64,000 bases of DNA from Sphagnum compactum (GCA_965153455.1 OZ234498.1:19406001-19470000), one strand, 5' to 3'. Shown: positions 1-12,365, numbered from the stretch's first letter. Notes: a model not told the origin generated them from the letters alone. A program made the numbers and translations.

Positions 1-228
1 TACCTACATTTAACACTATATTATCACTATCCTTGTGTTTTTGCATTTCACACTTTTTGTGCTTATTACTTAGAAACAATAATAACTTTTGTGCCACATT
101 AGACTTCATGTGTGTGTTGAATACATGATGTTCAAAGAATTTGGGCTATGGTTTCCTCCATACAAAATTGATTCTAAAACAAAATTCTTAGTGCCAATGC
201 CAACAATCTTGATTAATAATTGAGACAT
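1..228. other. AT-rich flank, no gene seen
   Basis: AT-rich sequence downstream of the minus-strand MULE relic. I see no coding frame, tRNA-like sequence or recognisable repeat. It may be the 3' non-coding end of that transposon, but no terminal inverted repeat could be recognised. Confidence 0.4.
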
Positions 229-2739
229 TTATTCATGACATCGTTTAGTACGTACATTTGTGTGATTGAGCATTGTTTCATGCCAATTTTTGAACTGTTT
301 GACATTGTTTCCCAATCCATCTTCTACGCGGTGTAACACCAATCTTGGGAATGAAATTGCATTTGCCTTTGTGAGGTGTATGTTACCAATATTACATGCT
401 AATACTCTCATGTGTGAGGTGGCATGTTCACAAAATGTCACATTGCCTTCTTTACATTCATTTGTGATCTCTTACATTATAGTGACCAATTGTGCAAGAA
501 CCCTTTTCATTGGGGTAGATGAATTTATTGTGTCATTAAACCCTACAATGGCACCCATAGGGAGATAATTTTGCTCCATGTTCATGAGCCCATCAAATTC
601 CACGATCCCCTCATCACCTTCAAGATGTTCATCTTCGTCATCATCATTGGACTCCATATCATCTGGAATATGTTGTGGGTTCGCAAACATGTGGCCCAAC
701 CCTCCATGATGTGATCCATACCATGTTCCACAGTATGAATGATATTTTCTTGAAAAATGTCTATGCATGTGAGAATGACCACAATTTGGTGTTTACACAT
801 GTTCCCTCACAATGCCCATTCACATGTGCAACAAAATATTTTGATGAATGGGAATTTCATTGTGTAAATAACATTGGGAAGGTGTTGGCTCCATACGCCC
901 CAAGCTCCATCACTTTCAAGGGTTGGTTGGTACACATGGGTGAGTGGAATAAAGGCTGCCTTTTCCACACTTCGTGTAATAATGGCCTCCATAACCTTGT
1001 TTCTTATGAAACCCCTTTTCTTCATTTCCAATGTGTGCATGTAGTGGCATGCAATGGTTGTTGTTAATCGCCATACCAACCAATCAATCCTACGCCCTCT
1101 AAAACCTTTTGTGTTAAGAGCAAGCCAATGTTTCAACGCACCATGATATGATTCAATGTTCGCTTGGGTGTCTTGGTTGGAATGGGGCACTTTTTGAACA
1201 CCCACCATCCATAATTTTGCAAACATAAACACAATGCACAAGGATGAATAACATTATTACAAAAGAATTTTGGATACTAAACCATGATAAATTTTATCAC
1301 TTACCAAACTGATGGTCATAAGTCCAGAAATAATTTGTCCACGCATCACCAAGCCTGTGTTTATGAAGGCTTTCTCTCATAACAACCCTCCCACGCTCTT
1401 TGAAGTCATCAATTGTTTCTCCATGATTGATGGACATGTACATCACATCATGGAGGTCTTGGGGGATTCTTGATTAAGGAAATAAACACAAAGTAGGTAC
1501 TAGGTATAGAACTAATCGTAATGCCTTCAATTCTTGAGGTGCATCATCAATGAAAAAACATGATGGTTTCCAATGTGGCATGTGCGATAATATCTTATCT
1601 TTTAATGGTTTCAACCATTTGATCAAATCCTGAACTGTATGTCTATTTGTAATGATCCAGGCTAAAGGGACACCCGTGTGATGATCATCAAACCCCATCA
1701 AGGTGAATAGATGGAATTTCATGTCATTTGTGCCAAATGTGGCATTCATAGAAATGGCACCATTATGACCATATGATAGCATGGATTCACATTGAGTTGG
1801 TGTTTGAATACCTATGGTGAATGGGACTTGAATCCCATTGATTTCACCAACATCTTGGAAAAAGAACACATCTTTCGGACGTTGGAGAGCCCAAGACCGA
1901 ATTGAAATTGCAGGGTTAGTGTGTAAACGTCAACTCCCTTTCTTATGTTTCCGATCCAAATAGGCAATGTTTTGAAGCCGAATGAAATCATCTCGTGTCA
2001 TGTTTTGACCCGTAATCACACGTTCCCACCAAATTGTTTTATGCTTGTCATATATTTGTTTGGTTGTGTAACCTAAGCTTAGTTGGGCCCATATGTGGTC
2101 CTTCAATGCTTGTGACATGCGTGGAACATAACGAGACATACGAAAAATGGATTCCGGGTCATGCTCACCATGTGCGAATGACTCGTCAGTTCGTGTATGG
2201 GCCTTATGATAAATTGTGATTTCAGCCACATCAGGTCATGTGTATAGATGTTTGATTGAAAATGACGCTAGACATCCTCGTTTAATAGATCGAGTGTGGG
2301 TTGAGTTTGCTCGATAGTCCTCTGGTCCATATCCGCACTAATACCTAGACCAAAAAAATTTCAAAGCGTAATGATTACATCTTTGGTATACAAATTAAAA
2401 AAATTAAAAAGGTTAATGCCATAAATGTTTACCACGCATGCTCGAGGTGGTTTTTGATAGTTGGTTGATGACATTCATTTGGCTTGGAAAGTTTTTGTAA
2501 ACATTCCATTCCACAGGGTTCGTATCCCCTCGTTCACCTTCCAAAAATTCCGAAATGCGAGCATATGGAACATAAGTAAATTGAATGGTCACTTTATTTT
2601 GCCCTCCATGGCATATCCCGGACCTCCACACTAAGTCTTTGTTTGAGAAATGGGACTTGGTGGGGTTTTGGACATGAATGGAATGGGACTTTGGAACCCT
2701 TCCCATGATTGAAGGAAGTAGGACAAATTCCTGCACCAA
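229..2739 (-). pseudogene. MULE (Mutator-like) transposase relic
   Basis: Broken gene for a Mutator-like DNA transposase, read right to left. In order: an N-terminal block (2739-2413) ending near a GTAAAC donor-like site; a block at 2229-1930; the transposase core (1869-1474) with SMNATFGTND and FFIDDAPQEL; a block at 1241-807 with NQDTQANIESYH; a SWIM zinc finger whose CTCEWAL and CKHQ halves lie at about 790-830; and a C-terminal part at 768-472 and 441-229. Damage is visible. In-frame TGA codons at 1930-1932 and 807-809 both sit where CGA fits. The core ends in a TAA at 1474-1476. About one base is missing near 740, which shifts the frame after the SWIM finger. The first catalytic Asp of the usual MDAT motif reads Asn. 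The order of blocks and the SWIM finger make the family call firm; introns between blocks are inferred. It is not expected to make active transposase. Confidence 0.85.
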
Positions 2740-4260
2740 GAGAATTTATAATTTTATAAACATTCATCATTGAACAAAAACTCAAAATGCAATACATACA
2801 TGGCTCTTTTAAAATCAATGTTGTGACTTGAATTCCCATTATAATATTCATATCATGATATAAAATACCTACTGTTCCAATACAATACTTGCATTATGAA
2901 TCCATATACTAAAACAAACTTTGGCAATACCCACATTGAACTATTAACCTTCCATCATTGAAAATGTTCACATATGCAATACCCGGATTGTATTTTAAAC
3001 CGACAATGCCTGAAAACCCCATGTAACAATAACCACATAATGATAATTAATGCACATTGTTTGAGAGGTGCAAAATGTAATACCAACCTTAGGCCATAAA
3101 ATCCACGCTGGTTGTGGGGAGTCAATGCATTATTCGCATATGGGTATGAAAAAATCAAATTACAAAGAGATATTGAATATGAAATATTCGTGTAAAGGTA
3201 TAAAACCTTTATTTATGGTTGTATACTTAATGAAACTTGACGCCCTTTCTATATCCAATAACTAAGAAATGAAAAGAGGTTGAATTGTGAAAATATATAT
3301 ATTAAAAAAAGAAGTAACAAGAGACAAATGCATACCTTTAGGAATGAAAGATGACAACGTTCCACCAAAGTTTGTAGTCCCAATTGAAAATGCAACCCTA
3401 AAAGATCATAACTCGTACAAAGGTGGGTTAGAAAATAGTAAACTCTAACAACTATGGAACATATGGAAACAAAGGAGATTCATAATTATGGTATAGATCT
3501 AAACAAGTGATAAGATCAAAAACCAATACAATGAGCAAAGTTTAAAGTACAAACCTTAAGCTCTGAAATATATGAACCAAATTCCTAAACATTAAATCAT
3601 AAAGCATAACCCAAAAAATCCAAATTATATTTTGCCATAAGCCTTATTACAACCTTAACTATATAAACCTTAACCAAAAAAAGTCCTAGTGATATATACC
3701 CTAAACCCAAAAAATTATACAAATTATATAATGCAAAATAAACAAATTTAAAAGAACATAGGAAAAAATTTAAAAACCAAATTTTAAAGGTTTTAAACTA
3801 TAAATATTTATTGACTGAAAGAAAATACCTTAATCTTTAAAAAAAATCGAATAAATTTCGTACAAAACCAAAAAAGAAGATATGTCTTTTACCTTTGTGT
3901 GATCTCTCCAACCTAATATTTTCCACTCTCTTTGAAGAAGATATAAAATGTAATTGTATTACTTCACATATGCGTAAACCCTAAAAATTTCCACCCAAAA
4001 TTAGCCTACTTTATGTCAATTACCATACATTTGTGAAAAAATTATTAATTAATTTATGTGTCCCAACCCTAAACTTAAACCATAATCCAATAGTACATAC
4101 TTATAATAATTACATGAAAAGATGTATTGTAATGTCCATTCAATAATAAATTAGGTAAACAAAAATAAGTAAAATATGCATTAATTAAACCAAAATGGCT
4201 GCAATTATGGCATTGTTTTCACTATAAATTGTTTGTAATACTTACATATGGGCGAACCTT
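2740..4260. other. AT-rich non-coding DNA
   Basis: About 1.5 kb of AT-rich sequence upstream of the MULE relic on its own strand. It could hold the 5' end of that element. I found no convincing coding frame and no inverted repeat pairing with the other side. Confidence 0.4.
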
Positions 4261-4680
4261 CATAAATTGATAGGTAGGATTGAGGGAGGGGGGTTGAAGG
4301 TGGAAAAAGTGAGTAGGTAGTTAATTAAGTATTTGGCTATGTAAAAAACATAGATAGATAGGTAGTTAGGTAGATAGGCAAGTTAGTACATAAGAAACAA
4401 GTTACCTTATCAAGCTGACTAGGTTTGTAAAATATTTATGTCAATAGGATGGTTGTGTATGTAGGGTAGCTTGGTCAGTAGGGTAAGTAGTTAGTACAGT
4501 GATTAAGTTAGTAAGGTATGTAATTAATAGGGTAGCTAGGTTAGTAGGGTAGGTGGTTAGTACAATAGCTAGGTCAATAGGATAACTAGTTATTAGGGTA
4601 GCTATGTCAATAGGGGATAATAAATAAGGTACCAAGGTTGGTGCAGTACTTATGAGGGTAGGAAAGTGAGGGTAACTATG
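4261..4680. repeat. Degenerate TAGG/TAGGTA simple repeat
   Basis: Imperfect repetition of TAGG, TAGGTA and GGTTAGTA words over about 400 bp. The long minus-strand open frame here is a by-product of this repetition. The same tetranucleotide fills the core of the hAT-like MITEs in this window, and a MITE end lies nearby at 4807-4864, so this tract may be the expanded core of a broken copy. Confidence 0.6.
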
Positions 4681-4806
4681 TGTGAGGTCAGGTCCAAGGG
4701 AAAAACGGCCAAGAACCAAAAAAAAAAAAGAAAAGTACAGTGATTAGCAGCAAAAAGAAATGGACTATGATGAACCCCATCTGGCGCCGAATGAAAAAAC
4801 GTAGCC

Positions 4807-4864
4807 CATCCAGTGGACAGAACGGCCAACTGGTGCATTGGTGGCTGCTGGTTCACTCTGGCCA
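4807..4864 (-). mobile_element. Fragment of hAT-like MITE (inverted end)
   Basis: This segment begins CATCCAGTGGA and ends GCTGGTTCACTCTGGCCA. It is the reverse complement of the left end of the MITE at 5325-5710, with a short internal insertion. No matching opposite end was found, so it is listed as a fragment. Confidence 0.55.
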
Positions 4865-5324
4865 ATGCTCTGATACAATGGATTATGCGCAGTAGCTGGT
4901 TGGGGCACACAAGTTACCGTAAATAGTTGATTGGTGTGACTTAGTCCAATTACGATGGTAAAGGTGATGGCATTTGAAGTTGAACTGTGAAAAGAGAGTG
5001 CGACTCCATGAATGTTTGTCAGCGGTACCAAAATCCGTGGACTCACAGGTCTTCGCTGGTGGGAAGGTAGCGCTGGGTCAAATAAGAAAGAATGACATAA
5101 AAGTCTGCCAAAGACACCTAAGAAGAAGTCTGACCGGCTGCCTCTTGTCACCCTTCTCAGGCTTGCAACTGCCTCATGAGTCCTTTGCCCTTCCCATCCC
5201 TCCATTTGAACCCACCACCATAAAGAACGCCAGTACCATGGTCGAATACTATCATGTAGCAAATGCTGCAATTGTGCTAGGAAAGTTGAAGTTTGTGGTC
5301 CATGAATAGTAAGTAGTAAGTAGT
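4865..5324. other. Intergenic, no feature seen
   Basis: Less AT-rich than its surroundings, with overlapping open frames on both strands that have no recognisable domain and no supporting gene structure. I do not call a gene here. The last 8 bases are the left target-site duplication of the next MITE. Confidence 0.4.
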
Positions 5325-5710
5325 GGCCACAGTGAACCAGCACCCACCAGCGCACCATCCACTGGATGCCTGTTATTACTCAGTTGTGGATGAACCTCAA
5401 CCGAGTTAATATTTGGTTAATATTTTTAACCTCACCTCGGTAACCAATTCTGTAGGAAATAAGTCTGATATATAGGTAGATAGGTAGGAAAATAGATAAC
5501 TACTAGGTGAGTCGATTGTTAAAAACATAGGTAAGGGCTGTTTTTACTACCTACCTCCTTGTGGGTCGTTAGTAGGTAGGTAGAAAACAAATGCAATTGA
5601 GCTACCCACCATGGTTAGCTACGGAACTGGAACCCAACAGAAAACTGTTTCCTGACCACCTACCATTCATCCTTCATGGTGCGCTGGTGGGTGCTGGTTT
5701 ACTGTGGCCA
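5325..5710 (+). mobile_element. Non-autonomous hAT-like MITE, copy 1
   Basis: A 386-bp element with terminal inverted repeats: the left end starts GGCCACAGTGAACCAGCACC and the right end finishes GGTGCTGGTTTACTGTGGCCA. It is flanked by an 8-bp direct repeat TAAGTAGT (5317-5324 and 5711-5718). An 8-bp target duplication is typical of the hAT superfamily. The core holds TAGGTAGG on one side and CCTACC on the other and encodes nothing. The target duplication lies in locally repetitive sequence, so it is weaker evidence than the one at 55,203. Confidence 0.8.
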
Positions 5711-5718
5711 TAAGTAGT

Positions 5719-7600
5719 AGCTGTTTGTCACCAAGTTACCCACGGACAGATGGAAGAAAAGGGGCACATTCCATTGCATTGTTGTTCCCTTGATGGGAGC
5801 CAAAATACCTGGGAAAGGAAAATATTGTTCAAATAGGTACACTTCCCATTAATACAGAATTATCTCTTGTCTTTTGGGTTGGAGCCAGGGTTTTTTTGTT
5901 TTTCAATTTTGTGATTTGGCCAGATTTGGCTACATACTAGTTATGAAGATTAAAAAAAACCAAAATCCTTCCATATTCTTGGCTACATACTGGAACTTAT
6001 CATAAAAATCTGGTAGATTTGGGCAATTTTTTATATGGAAAATCCTTTGTACAGGTCAAAATCATATTTTAGGGGAAATGAGGTATTTAGCTAGTAATTG
6101 CCAGTAGGTTAATCAGTTTGGATGATAAATTGATATTGTGATCTGATCAAATTCCAATTGTATGGTTTGTATAGACAGCAACCCCTCATCCACTCATTCA
6201 TTCAGTTGCCACTACCTACAAGATGCTATCCATTGGCACATGACATTACCACTCCTAGCTTGCTTCGTTTGCAGCTGTATGGAAAGCTATGGGTAATATC
6301 TTAGAGTTCAAAATTGTGTCAGGTTCATTCTTGATATCTTGATTTTGGGATCAAGATTGGGAGTAATTTCGACCTTTTGATTCACCCAACTAACCAAATC
6401 CTATTTTCAAGTATCAAAGTAGAATTTGGTAACTTGCAACCGGGATAATGAACATCATTAATGAGGTGAAAAATAAACTAGAGACTTAGAAGTGTAGAAC
6501 CAAGGGAAAAATGGAGGTAGATATGACAACATAACAAACCACCAAAGATCAAACTAGTCTCATCATTCTCTTAATGTCAAATGAAAAGGATGATGTTGAT
6601 ACAGGAGAAAGAACATATTACGGGGTGCAAACGAGATAATATGAATCACACTGACTTATTTTTTTGATTGCTTTTTGTGAGTACTTTTTGGGAAATATTT
6701 CAAAAATATTCTTGGAATGTTCTTGAAAATGTTTTTAAAAAAAATTTAAAAATTCAAAAAAAAATTCATACTATTTTATTAAGGTTTATGTTAAAAATTT
6801 GGCAAAAAATGTCATTTTCAAAAAAAATTAAATTCATTTACAAATCTTTTTATTGTTTAAAAATAAGTGTTACAATGTTTAATGAGTGTTTTTGTTGATT
6901 GTTTACTCATTGGATTAATTTCAAATTACTTCACAGGTTCCTATGACATATTAAAAATACAACTATACAAACAAATCTTAGAATTTCAACATCAAATTAA
7001 ATTATGACTTTAAAATATGAAAAAACCAAGCAAACATTACATTTGCTACGATACATATTATTGTGACTACGGCTTAAGGTAGGCCAAGGTAGTCACATCC
7101 AAATAGTGTGAAGAAGGCTTCACATAAAACCAAGGGCAAAACCAAGGCTGATGAGCCATTTGGCTTCATGTTCCACTTCAAGTTCACATTTAAGCAAGGA
7201 AAATGGGCCAAGTGGGTCAACCAAAGAGGTGGAAGACAAGGATGGGGTTTCACATAAGAAATGCCACAAAAAAAGAAAGTGAAAACCTTTGAAACATGTT
7301 GATTTTGCAAAAGAATCTAAATTAGCATGTTGACAAAGGAAAAGGCCTTTGAGAAATGGGGAAGTGGCTAAAGAAGTTGAGATTTTTGTCAAAAAAAGGG
7401 CCAATTATTGAGCCATGGCAAACCCAACAACATGTTGAAAATCATGAATGTTTTGTAAGCGATGTTGCTACATCAAATCAAAGCTTGCTTAAGGCCTTGA
7501 TGGAACCAAAGAAACCTTAAGCCATAGAAGCATTTAAAGGGAATGCCTTTGCCAAAGCTATCAAAACCCAAGGCCCCAAATTTTTCATGGGAAAAAATAC
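5719..7600. other. AT-rich intergenic DNA
   Basis: I see no coding region, RNA gene or named repeat. The 76-codon open frame at 6668-6898 is Lys/Phe/Ile-rich in a poly-A/T tract and looks like chance. The end of this stretch may include the LTR or leader of the gypsy relic that follows, but no LTR boundary was identified. Confidence 0.4.
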
Positions 7601-9016
7601 AAATGTTAAAAGGTTATGATAATGGGGTTTCTAAATGGAGGCTTATTTTTAAACACAAGTCATTGTAGACAAGGTAGGTTAGTTCTAAATGGTTCAATCC
7701 TTGTTCTGTGTCCATGCGATGGAATGTTGGACAATGAAAAATGACATTGAATTGGATTTATTGGGGAAGTTATTTTGAAACGATTTCAAAATCAAGTTGA
7801 ATGAAAAGTTCACCCCACACAACTGGATTTTTAAAAAATGGGCAAAAACTATTGAACTTGCATGAAGGGGAAGCATTTGATGCATTAGCGCACTATGTCC
7901 AAGCTTGCATTGCATTATTAAGCCTTGGGCTTGCAAGTTAATCCTTCAAAGAATTGAAGTCCTAAACCCTTGTTAAGAAATGATGAAAATGGTGTATGGA
8001 AGATGACTTCACTTTTTGCAAAAATGGTGGTGGCCAAAGTGGCCATCCCAAAAATGAAAATTCTTAGGCCCAAGGTGGATTTAAAGGGGACAAGAAGAGA
8101 AAGTGGGAAAAACTTCCTCACAAACATAAAGAGTTTCAAGAAAAAATAATCTAAGAAATAGTTGAACAAGATGAAATGCTTCAACTATGGGTAGTTGGGT
8201 CACATGATAAAAGATTATCCCAAACCCATTAAGGTAAGGCAAAATTTGCAAGAACGTAATTTTGTCATTAACATAATTGTGGCCGAATTGGAGCCAAACT
8301 TAATTTCACTTACATGTAAAGTGGGAACTAACATGGTTTTCTATTTATTAGATTAGGAGCCACACAATCATTTTAGAAACCAAGTGTGGTTGAACAATTA
8401 GGATGAATTGTCACAAAGGTGACTAAACCCATCCAAGTGTAATTAACACAAAGTGATGTGAAGCTAACATTCAAGGTAATGTTGGGGGCAAAATAAGAAT
8501 GTGCTAAAGTTGAATTCAAAGATAAGTTCTTCATTGTGTGCGTTGGACAATTTCAAGGCCATCCTAGGCAACACCTTTTTGGACTTTTACAAAATTGACA
8601 TTTTGAGATGCAACTTTAATTTTAAATCGTAATTAGATTAGTTAACTTAGATTTTGAGTACTAAGCTAATTTAGATTCAATGGATATCCATTTAAACTTT
8701 TTACAAAAATTGCAAGAAATTTATAAACAAAATAATAATGTAAATTAATGAATTTGATGTTAACATAAAAGCCAAAAGGGCTAGCCAATGGCCAAGTTGT
8801 ATTTCAAACATGCTTAATGAATTTTTGGATGTTCTAATAGACAAATGTCCTTATCAATTACTTTCTTATCATGTCAATTTTAATCACAAAAATGAGGTTG
8901 TGCTAGGGTTGGCATTGCTTTTTAAAGTTTTTTATAGGTTCAATACAAAAGAATTTGAAGAATCAAAAGTCAAATAAATGATCTAATGGAAAAATGTTAC
9001 ATTAAGTTGAGTAAGT

Positions 9017-9275
9017 GGGTGAAAATCCTTTAAGGTGTACCACATAGGACGAAAAGGACATAGTCCTTACTATAGTCTTTTTTTACTTGCATAAAAAATA
9101 ATGAGCCAAAAGTTATCAAATATTTTAGAAGGACTATGTTTTAGACCACTACAATTTTAAATTCCATCATAATCTTCCATAAATGTGTCTCTACATGGTT
9201 AAAAAGCCTAACTAAATTTTAAAAACAAAAAAGGGTTGTGACAAAATTTTGGTACACCTTAAAGAATTTGGACCC
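9017..9275. mobile_element. MITE with 4-bp TSD, copy A, in gypsy RT
   Basis: A 259-bp element. Its right end finishes CCTTAAAGAATTTGGACCC and its left end starts GGGTGAAAATCCTTTAAGG, forming imperfect inverted repeats. The 4-bp direct repeat AAGT flanks it (9013-9016 and 9276-9279). It splits the gypsy reverse transcriptase just before the conserved PYGAS stretch, and the open frame carries on directly after the second AAGT. A second copy lies inverted at 44,178-44,450. No protein is encoded. Four-base duplications are known from Sola1 and Ginger-type elements, but the sequence alone does not settle the superfamily. Confidence 0.8.
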
Positions 9276-10413
9276 AAGTTGCCTTATGGAGCCTCAATTC
9301 TATTTGTGGACAAAAAAATGGTAAATTGTAAATGAACATTACCTATTGTAGCTTGAACAAAATTGATATAAAGAATAATTACCACTTGCCTTGAGTTGAT
9401 GACTTATTTGATCATTTAAATAAGGCTTGTTACTTTAGTCAAATGGATTTGAAGTTGGGTTATTATCAAATTTGCATCATGGGTGCAACTGTTGAAAACA
9501 TGGCCATGAGCATTAAATATGGTTTTTATGAATTCTTGGTCATGTTGTTTAAGTTATGTAATATGCCCTCAACTTTTATCATTCTCATGAACTTGATTTT
9601 TCATGATAAGTTACATGAGTTCATCATCATTTATGTTTATGACAGTTTAATTTTTTTTTTGTTGGTAAAAACATACATAACACTTGGAATATGTCTTGTA
9701 AAAATTTCAAGATAATAAGTTTTGTGTTAATTGAATGAAAAGTGAATTTACAAGGCTAGAAATGGACTTTTTGGGACGTTTTCTCTTAAGAAAGCATAAG
9801 GCCTAATTTGAAAAAAATCCAACTCCTTAAAAAATGACAAATCTTGGCCATAGCCAAGGGAATAAGATCCTTCCTTGGATTGGCTAACTATTATAAGAAG
9901 TTTATAAAGGACTTTTTTTGACATTGGCAAACCATTCACAAACCTCTTCAAGGAGGAGTTGTCATTTGATTGGCAAAGAGAATAACAAAAGGTGTTTGAT
10001 GAGCTAAAGGAAAGACTTTTATCAATTCATGTGTTGTTTTCAAAACTTTCCAAGTCATTTGAAGTGCGTACTGAAACAAGTGGATTTCCAATTGGAGTTG
10101 TTTAGATGCAAAACAAGCATCCTATCACATTTGAAAACAAGAAGTTAGCAAAGGCCCAATTAAAATGGCCAACTCATAATTAACAATTGTTTGTGATAGT
10201 AGGTTGTTTTAAAACATGGTATCATTACTTAGGATTGCAAAAGACGAAGGTTTTCAAATGTCCTTCAGATATTTTCAAATGCAACCAAAAGCCATTGTAA
10301 GACATTTATTTATGCATGACACCCTGGCAATCATGGACATAGGTTTAAGTCATCCATAAGTCAAATAAACATAATGTTGTGCTCAATGTGTTAAGTTGAA
10401 ACTTGAAGAATAC

Positions 10414-12365
10414 CACTATGAAATATTGCATTTGTTGAAACCACATTGCCCTGCAATTAGTGCTCCAAAAAAACTCATACATAACTATTGTGTAATTGTC
10501 CCTTGGGCATTACAACTATTATGCAATTATCCCTTTGGAAATATGGGGAATTAATAAATAAATTACCACATCAGAAAATCAATTAATTGTATTATAGTTG
10601 TAAGTTATTTAAGGACGGGTCTTTTATATTGTAATTTATACACATTGTACATACATTCATAATAAACCATGTTTGATTTTTTTAGGAGTTGCACTATAAT
10701 TGCATATGACAATATTTAAATTTTTTTATAAATGTGCTTTAACGCAACAATTATGTTGCAATTAGTGATGTACATACATGCGATCATGCCACATGTCCGC
10801 ATTTCCATCGCCCATTATGGGACACATTTGACTAATTTTTGACTATGATTTCTATTGATGCAATTAGTAGGGCCACTAATATAACATTATTGAACTACTA
10901 ATGTTCAACTATGTGGTGATTATTGTGTAACAATTTATAATTTAATAAGGATCCAATGTCATACATAATATTTTACAAAAACATGTTGTTCCAATAATTT
11001 GATTATTGAATATTAATCTGAATAAATAAGTTTAACTCATGTTTAGTTTTAGTAATAAATTATTATTTATTATTCATTAATTAAATAAAATTTACTTAAT
11101 TATTATGAAGTAATTATTGAAACTAAATAATTAACTATTAATATGAATTATATATCAATTTGATTCAAATAATCAATTTTCTAGTTAATTCAAATAAATA
11201 ATAATAACTTTTTAATTCAGATAATAAATGATTAATTATATGAATTTAAATAATTAATCATCTGAAAATAAATAATGTGAATCAAATAATTAATTACTTG
11301 AAGTAGTTAACTAACAAATAGATGAATTAGATTGATTATTTCAACTAAATTATTTATATAATTAAAATTATTAATTATTGGATATTATCATCTAAACTTA
11401 TTAACTAAAAAAATAATTTAATTTAATTAAATAATTTAAATACCTAGTTCACTAGCTAATTAATTCAAATAATTGATCCAAATAGTTAATTATCAGATAT
11501 TTAACTCAAAATTTTATGTTTTAGATAATATTTCGAATAAAATCAGATAAATTATTAATTATCTAAACTAAATTAATTAATTTCAATTATATTTTAAATA
11601 ATTAAATATAGTTCACATATGTAAGTATTAGATAATTAGTAATTTAATTATTCAACTTACATAATGAAAAACAAAAAACATGTGGGAAAATCTTTCTATA
11701 ATTTCAACTTAATTTGCAATAAAAAACTACTAAAAGATTTAACCTATATGTATTGTCTTTGAATCCCATGTAACAAACTATATAAAAAAACTGTATTTTC
11801 TTATTTTCTCACATTAAACTATATGTGCCATTTTGGGATGAACTTCAAAAAGCTTAACCCTAAAGGGAAAACATAAATTAAAAATAAATAAATTACATAA
11901 TTATTCCTTAATTCACCTAGTTTTGTATTTTCTTACCTACTTGCTTACCTACATAAATAAGTAGGTTTTATTTTCCTACCTACCTATGTAGATAGTTGGG
12001 TAAGTACATATGTAGTGTAGGTATGTCCTACCAACCTACCTACCTATAATTCTGTACCGACTTAACTAGCTATTAAAATAGATATTTATTTTAATTTCAA
12101 AATTCAATTAATATGTCATATGTCAATTTTTTTATTGTGCCACATGACAAAGTTTTATGGATGGATGAAAATTAATAATGTTAGCATGATGTTATGGCTG
12201 TAATTGTAATGGAGTTTTATAATAGTTGAAAATGAGTTGTTTTGATAAAGTTGCAATTGAGTTGTAATTGAGTTACATTGTATAGATGGTGAGTTGCAAA
12301 TGGTCATTGCGACTCAAAAATTAAGTTGCAAGGTTAGTTACAAAACACCTTTTTTTTTCATAGTG
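10414..12365. mobile_element. CACTA-like insertion in the gypsy relic
   Basis: A ~1.95-kb block between RNase H and integrase of the gypsy relic. It is bounded by a perfect 10-bp inverted repeat, CACTATGAAA at 10,414-10,423 and TTTCATAGTG at 12,356-12,365. Near both ends, GCAATT/GTAATT words recur, resembling subterminal transposase-binding repeats. The interior is extremely AT-rich (about 10,900-11,700) and has no transposase frame. The flanking triplets (TAC and CAA) do not match, so no target duplication supports the ends. A non-autonomous CACTA element is the likeliest reading. Confidence 0.5.
11930..12060. repeat. TACC/TAGG simple repeat
   Basis: Short runs of CCTACCTACC and GTAGGTA words within the AT-rich insertion. 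It is one of several dispersed tracts of this tetranucleotide in the window. Confidence 0.55.

Noticed and set aside
4441-5358. Long minus-strand frames, one of 197 codons
   Set aside because: The left part is a by-product of TAGG repeats and the right part runs through a MITE end and has no domain; no splice or start context supports a gene.
7074-8184. Several minus-strand frames of 78-94 codons
   Set aside because: They are antisense to the gag-like region of the gypsy relic, whose + strand shows the zinc knuckle.
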